Positions 1-10,347 of a stretch of DNA of 57,643 nt are shown piece by piece. Position 1 is the first letter of the stretch. The number at the start of each line of letters is the position of its first letter. The notes under the pieces were generated by a model. It saw only the letters and a program-made list of their open reading frames with translations. It was not told the DNA's origin and made no database searches. The stretch is taken from contig NZ_JAEMRO010000009.1 of assembly GCF_016463295.1 (NCBI RefSeq), positions 1 through 57,643 on the forward strand, in the 5' to 3' direction. This DNA comes from Brevundimonas sp. (GTDB taxonomy: Bacteria > Pseudomonadota > Alphaproteobacteria > Caulobacterales > Caulobacteraceae). Made by a program: the position numbers and the translations under genes.

Positions 1-724
1 AGCACTGGCCATAGAAGGTACCGACGCGGTCGGCCTTGAACCAGGTTTCGTTGACGCGGCCCGGGATGGCGTCCGTTTTCAGACCGAAGGCCGGCAGGGC
101 GAAGGCGTGGATGACGTCGGCGGCGGTGACCAGAACACGTACGGTCTTGCCGACTGGCACCACGATCGGCTCGTCGGCGGCCAGGCGGTAAAGGCCGTGA
201 TCCATCCCCCGCTGAGCGATCTCCTCTTCCGACAGCATGTTGGAAACGTATTCGGCGATGCCCTGGTCCGGATATTCGTAGGACCAGTTCCACTGATTGC
301 CAGTCGCCTTCACCGTCAGGTCCGGCGTCGGCATGTTGTGATACGAGAACAGCAGGCGGAACGAGAACAAGGCGATGAACACCAGGATCAGCACAGGCAG
401 CACCGTCCAGATCACCTCGACGAGCGTGTTGTGGCTCCAGCGTGCCGGCGTCGGATTAGCTTTTTTGTTGTAGCGGAACACGACCCACAGGATCAGGCCC
501 AACACCAGCAGGGTAATGAAGGTGATGATCGGCATCAGGACGACGTCGTGGAAGAAGTGCGCTTCTTCCTTCAGTGGCGAAGCCGATGGCTGCAGGCCGA
601 TGCCACCCGGCGTCGGCTGACCCATCAGGTCCTGCGCCCAGGCCGGCGCAGCGGCAAAGATGGCCAGGCAGAGACCGGCGAAACCGCCGCCGATCAGACC
701 CCGGGCCCGCGTGCCCATCCCCAT
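1..724 (-). CDS. coxB: Cytochrome c oxidase subunit II (N-terminal part, runs off the window)
   Basis: Subunit II of the aa3-type terminal oxidase; it takes electrons from cytochrome c at a periplasmic CuA centre. Seen: a signal peptide (about residues 1-30, ending APAWA|Q), two membrane segments after EEAHFFHD and VEVIWTVLPV, then the periplasmic cupredoxin domain with TGNQWNWSYEYPD and the CuA His in DVIHAFALPAFG. The window stops at G-Q-C, the first Cys of the CuA loop, so the second Cys and the C-terminus lie outside. The start at 724 is preferred because GAGGAAG lies six bases upstream; an in-frame ATG at 739 sits inside that Shine-Dalgarno region. It diverges from the padR operon. Confidence 0.93.
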   Translation of the reverse strand, partial: MGMGTRARGLIGGGFAGLCLAIFAAAPAWAQDLMGQPTPGGIGLQPSASPLKEEAHFFHDVVLMPIITFITLLVLGLILWVVFRYNKKANPTPARWSHNTLVEVIWTVLPVLILVFIALFSFRLLFSYHNMPTPDLTVKATGNQWNWSYEYPDQGIAEYVSNMLSEEEIAQRGMDHGLYRLAADEPIVVPVGKTVRVLVTAADVIHAFALPAFGLKTDAIPGRVNETWFKADRVGTFYGQC

Positions 725-753
725 ACGAGACTTCCTCATAAAAACCGTTCTGC

Positions 754-767
754 CGCAAACGTTTGCG
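754..767. promoter_or_regulatory. Perfect 14-bp palindrome upstream of coxB, LacI/PurR-like
   Basis: CGCAAAC is followed directly by its reverse complement GTTTGCG, about 30 bases ahead of the coxB start, and an extra half-site CGCAAAC lies at 775-781. The core GCAAACGTTTGC is the classical shape of LacI/PurR-family operators. Which protein binds, if any, cannot be told; no LacI-family gene is in this window. Confidence 0.4.
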
Positions 768-864
768 AGTGAATCGCAAACAGTCGCCGCAAGCCCGAAA
801 GCTCGCAGCGGTCGTTGCGCGGTCCATATCGCCCCGTCCCCCGCTTGCCAAGCGTCTGGACGCC

Positions 865-912
865 GCATGCGAAATCCATGCGTCGATTAAATCGGTGTCA
901 TGTTTCGCATGC
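865..912. promoter_or_regulatory. Interrupted dyad with 10-bp perfect arms between coxB and padR
   Basis: Arm GCATGCGAAA (865-874) is matched by TTTCGCATGC (903-912) across a 28-base spacer that contains its own 11-base palindrome CGATT-A-AATCG (884-894). Just downstream, TACCTTG occurs twice (913-919 and 930-936), 17 bases apart, ahead of the padR ribosome site. PadR repressors usually autoregulate through dyads at their own promoter, so this is a candidate PadR operator/promoter region; that assignment is inference. Confidence 0.35.
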
Positions 913-970
913 TACCTTGTGACGCCAGATACCTTGCGATACACCTTCTTCATCACAGGAGGACGCCACG

Positions 971-1348
971 GTGCCCGAAACCATTGAGATACAACTGAAG
1001 AAGGGGGTCCTGACGCTGTGCGTCCTGGCCCTGCTGAACCGACGCGAGAGCTACGCCTACGAGATTGCCGCCACCCTGTCCGACGCCATCGATATGGGCG
1101 AGGGCACCATCTATCCGCTGATGCGGCGCATGCAGTCCGAAGGCCAGGTCGAGACCTATCTGGTCGAATCGCCGTCCGGCCCGTCGCGCAAATACTATCG
1201 CCTGACCGAGGCGGGGCGCGCCGCGCTCGAACAACAGACCCGCGAATGGCACGCTTTCGTCCGGGCCGTGGAAGGCGTCATGAACGCCCCCGCCGCCCCC
1301 GAGGCCAGCGCCGTCGCCACCACCGATCAAGGGGAGCCGAAACAATGA
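971..1348 (+). CDS. PadR-family transcriptional regulator
   Basis: Small cytoplasmic winged-helix repressor of 125 aa. The PadR core is clear: LKKGVLTLCVLALL, then YAYEIAATLSDAIDMGEGTIYPLMRRMQSEGQVE (winged helix, about residues 9-65) and SRKYYRLTEAGRAAL (wing and start of the dimer helix). The start is GTG with AGGAGG at 957-962, eight bases upstream. Its stop overlaps the next gene as ATGA, so the regulator is translationally coupled to a HAAS membrane protein and a DUF2807 protein. This trio is a recurrent arrangement in which PadR controls the neighbouring envelope genes; the ligand is unknown. Confidence 0.9.
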   Translation: MPETIEIQLKKGVLTLCVLALLNRRESYAYEIAATLSDAIDMGEGTIYPLMRRMQSEGQVETYLVESPSGPSRKYYRLTEAGRAALEQQTREWHAFVRAVEGVMNAPAAPEASAVATTDQGEPKQ

Positions 1349-1929
1349 CACGCGAGGAATTCATGGGCCGTCTGCGGCGCGGACTGGTGGGCCTGCCCAT
1401 CGCCGCGGCTCAGGACATCATCTCGGACTACGACAGCCATTTCCGTGACGGCGTCGCCGCCGGCCGGTCGGAGGCCGAAGTGGCCGCGGCCCTCGGCGAT
1501 CCCGATCGTCTGGCCCGCGAGCTGCGCGCGGAATCCACCGCCCAGCGCTGGACCCAGGAACAGAACCCGTCGGCCGCGGTCGGGGCCATCTTCGGCCTGA
1601 TCGGCCTGGGGGCTCTGGACATCCTGATCCTGCTGCCGATCGTCCTGCCAGTCTTCGGCACGGTACTGACGGTCCTGTTCATGGGCGTGTTCGTCTTCGT
1701 CGGCGGGGCCATCGCCCTGGTCGTCGGGCCTTTCCTGGGTGGACCGGGTGGAGCGTTTGCCGCCGTCCTGCTGGGCATCGGCATCATGGGGATCGGCATG
1801 TTCATGACGGGCCTCGGTGCTCTGCTGACCAAATGGCTGGTCGATGCCACCGTCTGGTACGCCCGCCTGCACTATCGCGTTCTGAAACCCGCCCTGGGGA
1901 CATCCGCCCCCGCAACCTATCAAGTCTGA
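1345..1929 (+). CDS. HAAS/DUF1700-type membrane protein
   Basis: 194 aa. The N-terminal 60 residues match the HAAS signalling domain found next to PadR genes: TREEFMGRLRRGLVGLP, DIISDYDSHFRDGVAAGRSE and AALGDPDRLARELRAE. After a short linker come three to four very hydrophobic, glycine-rich segments (about residues 75-165), so it is an inner-membrane protein with a cytoplasmic N-terminal domain. The ATG overlaps the padR stop. By family knowledge HAAS domains are thought to pass signals between PadR and membrane partners; the specific signal here is unknown. Confidence 0.85.
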   Translation: MTREEFMGRLRRGLVGLPIAAAQDIISDYDSHFRDGVAAGRSEAEVAAALGDPDRLARELRAESTAQRWTQEQNPSAAVGAIFGLIGLGALDILILLPIVLPVFGTVLTVLFMGVFVFVGGAIALVVGPFLGGPGGAFAAVLLGIGIMGIGMFMTGLGALLTKWLVDATVWYARLHYRVLKPALGTSAPATYQV

Positions 1930-1941
1930 GGAGAGACCTTC

Positions 1942-2718
1942 ATGATCCGCAATCTTCTCATCATCACCGGCGTGGGTTTTGTCCTGGCCGTGGTCGGTAT
2001 CGGCGGGGCTGCGGCCCTGGGTGGTCGCGACCTGGCCGGTCCCGGCTGGACCTGGGTCATTACCGACGACGAGGCCGGCGACGAAAGCTTCCGCGTCGAA
2101 CGCGGCGAGGTCTCGCCCCAGACGACCCGCACCATCGAATGGACCGGTACAGACACTCTGGCCATCGACCTGCCCGCCGACGTGACCTACGTCCAGGGCA
2201 CCGAAGCCGGCATCTCGATCACCGGCCCGAGCACCGTCGTGGATCGCGTCCGCTTCACCGACGGCCGCCTGACCCTGCTGAACGGCGAGGAGGGCGAGCG
2301 GGCCTACATCCGCTGGAGCCGTACAGGCATCCAGGGCTGGAGCGAAACCGAGGCGCTGAAGATCACCGTCACCGCCCCCTCGGTCACCACCTTCGACGTG
2401 GCCGGATCCAGCGAACTGAGCGTGCGCGCCTATGATCAGCCCGCGCTCAACCTGACCCTGTCCGGCAACTCCGATGTCGATGTGCAGGGTCGCACCCAAA
2501 TGGTCACCCTCGACATCTCCGGCGACGGCGATGCGGACCTGGAGGCGGTCGCCATGACCGACGCCACCGTCACCGTCAGCGGCAATGGCGACGCCCATCT
2601 GGGCCCGACCGGCCAGGCCACGGTCGATCTTTCCGGCAATGGCGACGTCACCCTGACCCGCCGGCCGGCCCGCCTGGAACAGACCATCAGCGGCAACGGT
2701 TCGCTGAATCAGGACTGA
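1942..2718 (+). CDS. DUF2807 (head GIN-type) exported protein
   Basis: 258 aa with one N-terminal hydrophobic segment (IRNLLIITGVGFVLAVVGIGGAAALGG) that would be a signal anchor, followed by a periplasmic beta-rich domain. The C-terminal half carries repeating short turns such as LSGNSDVDVQG, DISGDGDADLEA, VSGNGDAHLGPTG and LSGNGDVTL, the parallel beta-helix signature of DUF2807/DUF4097 proteins. It is the last gene of the padR operon, 12 bases after the HAAS gene, and is followed by a terminator hairpin. The family has no established enzymatic role; an envelope sensor or adhesin-like scaffold is possible. Confidence 0.8.
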   Translation: MIRNLLIITGVGFVLAVVGIGGAAALGGRDLAGPGWTWVITDDEAGDESFRVERGEVSPQTTRTIEWTGTDTLAIDLPADVTYVQGTEAGISITGPSTVVDRVRFTDGRLTLLNGEEGERAYIRWSRTGIQGWSETEALKITVTAPSVTTFDVAGSSELSVRAYDQPALNLTLSGNSDVDVQGRTQMVTLDISGDGDADLEAVAMTDATVTVSGNGDAHLGPTGQATVDLSGNGDVTLTRRPARLEQTISGNGSLNQD

Positions 2719-2740
2719 GCAGATTGCGACAAAGCCAGGA

Positions 2741-2770
2741 GGCCCCTACCTGCACGGGTGGGGGCCTTTT
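2741..2770 (+). terminator. Rho-independent terminator after the padR operon
   Basis: Arms GGCCCCTACC and GGTGGGGGCC pair over 10 bp (one G-T) around a TGCACG loop and are followed by TTTT. Confidence 0.8.
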
Positions 2771-2816
2771 GTCCGCCCGGGGTGACGCCGCAATCGCGAC
2801 ACCCTATCTAGCCTGC

Positions 2817-4247
2817 ATGACCCTGCATGTTTCCCCGCCCGCCCTTCTCGACAGCGTCGATGTCGCAGCCGACGAAGCTCTGTCGATCTTGCAGAGCGCT
2901 CTGGCCGGGGCCGACGACGGGGAGCTTTATTTCGAACGCTCTGAAAGCGAATCGCTGGTCTTCGACGACGGGCGACTGAAGTCGGCCGCCTATGACGCCT
3001 CCGAAGGATTCGGTCTGCGGGTCGTGGCGGGCGAGACTGCCGGCTATGCCCACGCCAACGAGGTCACCGGCCCGGCCCTGCGCCGCGCTGCCGACAGTGC
3101 AGCCCTGGCCAAGGCCGGACATGCCGCCATCGTCGGCGAAGGCCCCCGCGCCACCAATCAGAAGCTCTATGACGCCGTCGATCCCCTCGCCTCGCCCGCT
3201 TTTTCCGACAAGATCGCTCTGCTGGCCGAGATCGATGCCTGGGCCCGCGCCCGCGATCCGCGCGTCGTCCAGGTCTCGGCCAGCCTGACGGGCGAGCGTC
3301 GCCAGATCGAGATCCTGCGCGGCGACGGCCTGCGCATGCAGGATCTCCGTCCGCTGGTACGGCTGAACGTTTCCGTCACCGTCGAGCGCGACGGTCGCCG
3401 CGAAAGCGCGTCCTCAGGCGCAGGCGGCCGTGCCGGGTTCGAGACCTGGATCGCGCCCGATCGCTGGCAATGGCAGGTCGATGAAGCCTTACGGCAGGCC
3501 CTGATCAACCTGGACGCCGTCGACTGTCCAGCCGGCGAGATGGACGTCGTCCTGGGCGCAGGCTGGCCCGGCGTCCTGCTGCACGAAGCCATCGGCCACG
3601 GCTTCGAGGGCGACTTCCACCGCAAGGGCTCCTCCGTCTTCTCCGGCAAGATGGGCCAGCGGGTGGCGGCACCGGGCGTGACCGTCGTCGATGACGGATC
3701 CATCTCAGGCCGTCGCGGCTCCCTGACCATCGACGACGAGGGCACGCCGACGTCGCGTACCGTCCTGATCGAGGACGGCATCATGGTCGGGCTGATGCAC
3801 GACCGGCTGTCGGCCCGTCAGCTGGGGGCCCAGGCGACCGGCAACGGTCGTCGCCAGTCCTTCGCCCACATGCCCATGCCGCGCATGACCAATACCTTCA
3901 TGGAAGGGGGCAAGGACTCGAAGGCCGACATGATCGCCTCGACCAGGCGCGGTCTCTATGCCGCCAACTTCGGCGGCGGTCAGGTGGACATCACCAACGG
4001 CAAGTTCGTCTTCCAGTGCACCGAGGCCTATCTGATCGAGGACGGAAAGATCACCGCCCCGGTGCGCGGGGCGACCCTGATCGGCGACGGGGCCACGGCC
4101 CTGACCCACATCCAGATGATCGGCGACGACTTCGCCTTCGACCCCGGCGTCGGCGTCTGCGGCAAGGCCGGCCAGGGCGTCCCCGTCGGCATCGGCCAGC
4201 CCTCGCTCAAGATCGGCGGCCTGACCGTGGGCGGCACAGCGGTCTGA
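2817..4247 (+). CDS. tldD: TldD metalloprotease
   Basis: 476 aa, close to the 481 aa of E. coli TldD, the catalytic subunit of the TldD/TldE (PmbA) protease that degrades unfolded or modified peptides in the cytoplasm. The zinc motif HExxxH is visible as LLHEAIGHGFEGD (His256, Glu257, His261), followed by family segments MGQRVAAPGVTVVDDG, FVFQCTEAYLIEDGKIT and MIGDDFAFDPGVGVCGKAGQGVPVG. I take the ATG at 2817; the open frame reaches upstream to 2724, but that extension contains the preceding terminator and is not protein-like. No pmbA/tldE gene is nearby, so its partner must be elsewhere. Confidence 0.95.
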   Translation: MTLHVSPPALLDSVDVAADEALSILQSALAGADDGELYFERSESESLVFDDGRLKSAAYDASEGFGLRVVAGETAGYAHANEVTGPALRRAADSAALAKAGHAAIVGEGPRATNQKLYDAVDPLASPAFSDKIALLAEIDAWARARDPRVVQVSASLTGERRQIEILRGDGLRMQDLRPLVRLNVSVTVERDGRRESASSGAGGRAGFETWIAPDRWQWQVDEALRQALINLDAVDCPAGEMDVVLGAGWPGVLLHEAIGHGFEGDFHRKGSSVFSGKMGQRVAAPGVTVVDDGSISGRRGSLTIDDEGTPTSRTVLIEDGIMVGLMHDRLSARQLGAQATGNGRRQSFAHMPMPRMTNTFMEGGKDSKADMIASTRRGLYAANFGGGQVDITNGKFVFQCTEAYLIEDGKITAPVRGATLIGDGATALTHIQMIGDDFAFDPGVGVCGKAGQGVPVGIGQPSLKIGGLTVGGTAV

Positions 4248-4350
4248 CACGCGCAGCCGTGTCGGGCGGACGTGGCGCGAGCTGAGCACTAACCTCTAGC
4301 CATTGGCCGGTTTTCCGGTTTACGTCGCCGTCCGGAGAGGGACGACGACC

Positions 4351-6408
4351 ATGACTGACACACCCGCGAGCGCACCCGTGAAGGGTGCCAAACGCATCGA
4401 ACTGACCCTGCGCGCCCTGGTTCTGGGCTGTCTGCTGGCCGTCGTGTTCACCGCCGCCAACACCTATCTAGGCCTGAAGGTGGGGTTAACCTTCGCCTCG
4501 GCCATTCCGGCGGCGGTCATTTCGATGGCCATCCTGCGGATGTTCAAGACCTCGACCATCTGGGAAAACATGACCGTCCAGACCGTGGCCTCGGTCGGCG
4601 GGGCCATGAGCTCGATCATCTTCGTGCTACCGGGCCTGGTCATGGTCGGCTGGTGGCTGGAGTTTCCGTTCTGGGAATCAGTGCTGATCTGCGTCTTCGG
4701 CGGGGTGCTGGGCGTGACCTTCTCCATCCCGCTGCGCCGCGCGCTCGTCGTCGAGGCGGGCCTGCCCTACCCCGAGGGAGTCGCGGCGGCCGAGGTGCTG
4801 ACCGTCGGCTCACGCGGGGCCGAACAGACCGAGAGCGCGGTGCGCGAGAATGCCGCCGGCCTGTGGGTTGTGGTGACCGGCGCGATCGTGTCGGCGGGCT
4901 ATGCCCTGCTGGTCGCGGGGCGGGTTTTTGCCGGCGAGACGGCGCGGTTCCTCAAACTGCCGGCGGCGCTGGGTGGCGGAGCGACCGGCGTCGGCTTCGG
5001 CATGCAGTTCGCGCTTCTGGGGGCGGGCCATCTGATCGGGCTCAGCGTCGGGCTGGCGCAGCTGTTCGGTCTGATCCTGGCCTGGTGCGTCGCAGTGCCG
5101 ATCCTGACCAGCCCGGACACCATCGCCTGGCTGACCGCCAACGGCATTCCGTCCATCGCCACGACCCTGCCGCCGGGTGCCCCGGCCGAAGAACTGGCCA
5201 TGACCGTCTGGAGCCGCGAAGTGCGCTTCATGGGCGCGGGCGTCATCGGCGTGGCCGCCATCTGGACCCTGATCAAGCTGGCCGGACCGCTGATCGGCGG
5301 GCTGACCTCGGCGCTGGCGGCCAATCGCCGTCGTCAGGGCGGCGAGGTTCTGGACCGGACCGAGCAGGACATTCCGATCAACATTGTGGCCGGTCTGTCG
5401 GTCGCCTGCCTGATCGGCATCGGCTTCATCCTGGCCTTCTTCGCCCAGGGCAATCCGACGCTGGCGGGCTCGACCTGGCTGCTGGTCGGGGGCGGGCTGA
5501 TCTATGTAATCCTGATCGGCTTCGCGGTCGCCGCCATCTGCGGCTACATGGCCGGGCTGATCGGGTCATCCAACAGCCCCGTGTCGGGGGTGGGCATCCT
5601 GGCCATCGTCATTGCATCGCTGCTGATGCTGGGCGTGCTGGCCATCGCCGGCCTGCCCGCCGATCCGTCGGTGGTGGCCTTCGCCCTGATCGTGACGGCC
5701 ATCGTCTTTGCCGTGGCGGTCATCGCCAATGACAATCTTCAGGATCTGAAGACCGGCCAGCTGGTCGGGGCCACACCCTGGCGTCAGCAGGCGGCCCTGA
5801 TCGTCGGCGTGATCGCGGGGGCCATCGTCATTCCACTGATCCTGAACCTCCTGAACGCGGCCTTCGGCTTCGAGGGCGGGCCCCGGGGTATCGCGGACGA
5901 GCCGCTGGCTGCTCCCCAGGCGACGCTGATCTCGGCCTTGGCGCGCGGCGTCATCGGCGGCGACCTGCGCTGGGACCTGATCGGGCTTGGTGCCGTGATC
6001 GGCGCGGTCATCATCGTGCTGGACATCGTCCTGAGCAGCGCCACCAAGGGCCGGATGAAGCTGCCGCCCCTGGCGGTCGGCATCGGCTTCTACCTGCCGG
6101 CTGCGGTGACGACGATGCTGGTCATCGGGGCGGTGTGCGGCTGGATCTACGACAAGGCGATCAAGACGACCCGCTTCGCCGACGTCGGTCGTCGCATGGG
6201 CGTGCTGCTGGCCAGCGGCCTGATCGTGGGCGAGAGCCTGTTCCTGGTCATGACCGCAGGCGTCATCGTCGGCACCGGCAATGACGCACCGTTCGCCATG
6301 ATCCCCGAGGACTCGACCTGGCCCGCCATGATCGCCGGCTTGGTGGTCTTCGCCGGTCTGGCCTTTGCCCTCTATGCCTGGGTCCGCAGACAGTCGGCCA
6401 AGGTCTGA
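4351..6408 (+). CDS. OPT-family oligopeptide/metal-chelate transporter
   Basis: 685-aa polytopic inner-membrane protein with about 14 hydrophobic segments. Features of bacterial OPT proteins are seen: NTYLGLKVGLTFASAIPAAVISM near the N-terminus, MTVQTVASVGGAMSSIIFVLPGLVM, GLPYPEGVAAAEVL, the GYMAGLIGSSNSPVSGVGI signature near residue 400, and KLPPLAVGIGFYLPAAVTTM. The family moves oligopeptides or metal-peptide chelates by proton symport; the substrate here is unknown. Start ATG at 4351 is chosen for GGAGAGG at 4333-4339. It is a single gene with a terminator downstream. Confidence 0.92.
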   Translation: MTDTPASAPVKGAKRIELTLRALVLGCLLAVVFTAANTYLGLKVGLTFASAIPAAVISMAILRMFKTSTIWENMTVQTVASVGGAMSSIIFVLPGLVMVGWWLEFPFWESVLICVFGGVLGVTFSIPLRRALVVEAGLPYPEGVAAAEVLTVGSRGAEQTESAVRENAAGLWVVVTGAIVSAGYALLVAGRVFAGETARFLKLPAALGGGATGVGFGMQFALLGAGHLIGLSVGLAQLFGLILAWCVAVPILTSPDTIAWLTANGIPSIATTLPPGAPAEELAMTVWSREVRFMGAGVIGVAAIWTLIKLAGPLIGGLTSALAANRRRQGGEVLDRTEQDIPINIVAGLSVACLIGIGFILAFFAQGNPTLAGSTWLLVGGGLIYVILIGFAVAAICGYMAGLIGSSNSPVSGVGILAIVIASLLMLGVLAIAGLPADPSVVAFALIVTAIVFAVAVIANDNLQDLKTGQLVGATPWRQQAALIVGVIAGAIVIPLILNLLNAAFGFEGGPRGIADEPLAAPQATLISALARGVIGGDLRWDLIGLGAVIGAVIIVLDIVLSSATKGRMKLPPLAVGIGFYLPAAVTTMLVIGAVCGWIYDKAIKTTRFADVGRRMGVLLASGLIVGESLFLVMTAGVIVGTGNDAPFAMIPEDSTWPAMIAGLVVFAGLAFALYAWVRRQSAKV

Positions 6409-6450
6409 AGCCTTCAATCCGCCCCAACCGGGCTATAGGGTGGCTTTTCG

Positions 6451-6480
6451 GCGCGCGCTTCGGTAAGAGGCGCGCGCTTT
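6451..6480 (+). terminator. Terminator after the OPT transporter gene
   Basis: Arms GCGCGCGCTTC and GAGGCGCGCGC form an 11-bp stem with one wobble pair around GGTAA, followed by TTT. It separates the OPT gene from typA. Confidence 0.7.
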
Positions 6481-6541
6481 CCCGCAATTATGCCCCTGCC
6501 CAGCGGCCCCTCCGTTCCGGCCGCCCATTCGTGATACTCAA

Positions 6542-8374
<1,833 letters not shown>

Positions 8375-8392
8375 GGCTGGTTACGACGTTTT

Positions 8393-8533
8393 CCCTCCCC
8401 CTCGGGGGGAGGGTGGTCGCATAGCGACCGGGTGGGGAGGGCTGAGGCAAGGCAGCACCTGCGCTTGTATCGCCGAGCCCCGCCCACCCGGCTTCGCCTG
8501 CGGCTCAGCCACCCTCCCTCGAAGAGGGAGGGA
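8393..8533. repeat. Paired inverted REP-like element (BIME-like) between typA and mprF
   Basis: Two copies face each other. Copy 1 (about 8393-8441) starts with CCCTCCCC-CTC-GGGGGAGGG, then a TGGTCGC...GCGACCGG hairpin and GGTGGGGAGGG. Copy 2 (about 8478-8533) is the inverted version, CCCCGCCCACCCGG ... ACCCTCCCTC-GAA-GAGGGAGGG. This is the usual design of palindromic intergenic repeats in high-GC alphaproteobacteria. Lying between convergent genes, it may also end transcription of both typA and mprF. A related hairpin closes the window at 57606-57630. Confidence 0.75.
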
Positions 8534-8551
8534 GAGGCAACGGCGCTCGCC

Positions 8552-10273
8552 CTATCTCTTCAATCCGAGCATTCCGCGCCAGCCACCGCTGGTCAGCAGG
8601 GCCACGTCCAGCAGGGCGAAGGCCAGCGGGGTGGAAGGCGGCGCAGCGATGAAGCGGGGCGTCCAGACCGGGCCGAACTTGGCCTTGAAGGCCCGCAAGC
8701 CCTGAAAGCCGTACAGGGCCCCGCCTTCCTCGAAGACCAGGGCTCCGACGCGAGCAAAAATCGGCGCGAGGCGACGATCCTCAAGCCCCGACAGCGGGGC
8801 CATGCCCAGATCGAAGGCGGCAAAACCTTCGCTTTTCGCCCACTGGATTGCGCGCACGAACAGATAGTCCATCACCCCGGGCGGTGCGTCCTCCACATGC
8901 CGCATCAGATCAACGGCGATGACTGGAGCCGGTCCGCGACCGGGCAGAAGGTTTGCGAAGGCAACGATCCGCCCGGCCTGCTGCACCACGGCGAGAGGCG
9001 TGCGATCAAGATAGCCGACGTCGAACCGGCCCAGCGAAAATGCCTTTTCGGCGCCCTCGTGCGCGGCCAGCCAGGCGTCCGACACGGCGCGGAGTTGACC
9101 CGCCAGCCCCGTCGCCGAACCCGGCGGCAGCAGCTCGAAACGGGCCCCTTCCCGCTCGGCCCGACTGACGGCGGTGCGCAGGTTCTGGCGCGCCTTGCCC
9201 TCCAGCGAGAAGGTGGCGAGGTCAATGACCGCGCTCTCTCCCACCTTGCGCACCGCCAGTCCCAGCGTCGCCAGATCGCCCAGCAGGCCCTCGCCCACGG
9301 AGTAGAAGACCGGCGCGCCGCCGTAGGCATCGGCCAGGGCGGCGAAGTCCCACAACAGTCCGACCCGCTCGTCCCGCCGACCGGTCGGCTCGCCCATGGC
9401 GATCCAGCGGCGACCGATGACGCGATAGGCCAGGACGCTGTCGCCGCTCGTGCTGAAGAACAAGGCCTTGTCGCCGAGGGTGGAAAGCCAGGCCTCGGGC
9501 GCGGCGTGATCCGCCCTCTCGATCAGCGCCGCCACGCGCGCGACGTCGGCAGCCGAGGCCGGACCATGACTGCGGGCACCGGGCGCGCTGATCAGGGAGC
9601 GACCCACGACCAGAACGGTCAGCAGCGCCACGGCCAGACCCCCGCGCAGAAAGCCCGACGCCTGGCGATCCGTCAGGAAGGTCCACCACAGCTCGTCCGA
9701 ATAGGTCACGTCGCGATAGACGAAAAAGCCCAGCCACAGGGTCGCCGCCACGGCCACGACCAGCATCAACAGCCAGAAGGGTGACAGCGGCTCGTCCAGC
9801 CGCGAGCGACGATCGAAGGCCTTTCGGGCCGGGATCAGAAAGGCCGCGATCAAGGCCAGTTCGATCGCCTCTTCCCACTCCAGACCCTTCAGCAGGGAAA
9901 AGGCCACGCCCGCCAGCAGGACGATGACGGCCGCCCACCACGCCCCGCGACGGCGTCGCCAGAGGCCGGCCGACAGCAGGATCAGTGCAAATCCCGCCAG
10001 ACTGGCCGCGAAATGGGACAGGTCGATCAGGAAAGGCGGCGCAACGCTGAGGAGCGCCTCCAGCCGCCCCCCGATCGCCGGTGTTGCTACCGAGCCCAGC
10101 AGGACCAGCCCTGCCAGAAAGCTGAGAATGGCAAAAACCTGTGGCGAGGCCTCGAACGCGAGAGCCCCCAGACGCCTGAACAGTCTCCAGCGAACGGGAC
10201 GGGCCACAGTCATGGCCGACTTAGACCCGGAATCGGCCAAACCCGGCAAGGAAAAGGTCATTTCGGGGCGCAC
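8552..10273 (-). CDS. mprF: MprF-type phosphatidylglycerol lysyltransferase, short form (DUF2156)
   Basis: 573 aa. The C-terminal half (about residues 250-560) is the DUF2156/LPG-synthase domain: FFSTSGDSVLAYRVIGRRWIAMGEPTG, KARQNLRTAVSRAEREG, FSLGRFDVGYLD, GVMDYLFVRAIQWAKSEGFAAFDLGMAPLSGL and RAFKAKFGPVWTPRFIA. Known members transfer Lys or Ala from aminoacyl-tRNA to phosphatidylglycerol, reducing surface charge and sensitivity to cationic peptides. Full MprF has about 840 aa and 14 membrane segments; here only about six precede the enzyme domain, so most of the flippase module is missing. The start is uncertain: GTG 10273 is listed, in-frame ATGs at 10261 and nearer the first membrane segment are possible, and none has a good ribosome site. 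Confidence 0.85.
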   Translation of the reverse strand: MRPEMTFSLPGLADSGSKSAMTVARPVRWRLFRRLGALAFEASPQVFAILSFLAGLVLLGSVATPAIGGRLEALLSVAPPFLIDLSHFAASLAGFALILLSAGLWRRRRGAWWAAVIVLLAGVAFSLLKGLEWEEAIELALIAAFLIPARKAFDRRSRLDEPLSPFWLLMLVVAVAATLWLGFFVYRDVTYSDELWWTFLTDRQASGFLRGGLAVALLTVLVVGRSLISAPGARSHGPASAADVARVAALIERADHAAPEAWLSTLGDKALFFSTSGDSVLAYRVIGRRWIAMGEPTGRRDERVGLLWDFAALADAYGGAPVFYSVGEGLLGDLATLGLAVRKVGESAVIDLATFSLEGKARQNLRTAVSRAEREGARFELLPPGSATGLAGQLRAVSDAWLAAHEGAEKAFSLGRFDVGYLDRTPLAVVQQAGRIVAFANLLPGRGPAPVIAVDLMRHVEDAPPGVMDYLFVRAIQWAKSEGFAAFDLGMAPLSGLEDRRLAPIFARVGALVFEEGGALYGFQGLRAFKAKFGPVWTPRFIAAPPSTPLAFALLDVALLTSGGWRGMLGLKR

Positions 10274-10347
10274 GAAACAATCCGCAATGATCCGTGTTTC
10301 TATGTCGTGGCGAGCCTCCTCCCGCTCGCGTAATCAAGGTGGATATC

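Noticed and set aside
2724-2816. N-terminal extension of TldD
   Set aside because: The extension overlaps the terminator of the padR operon and adds residues absent from TldD proteins; the ATG at 2817 gives the normal length.
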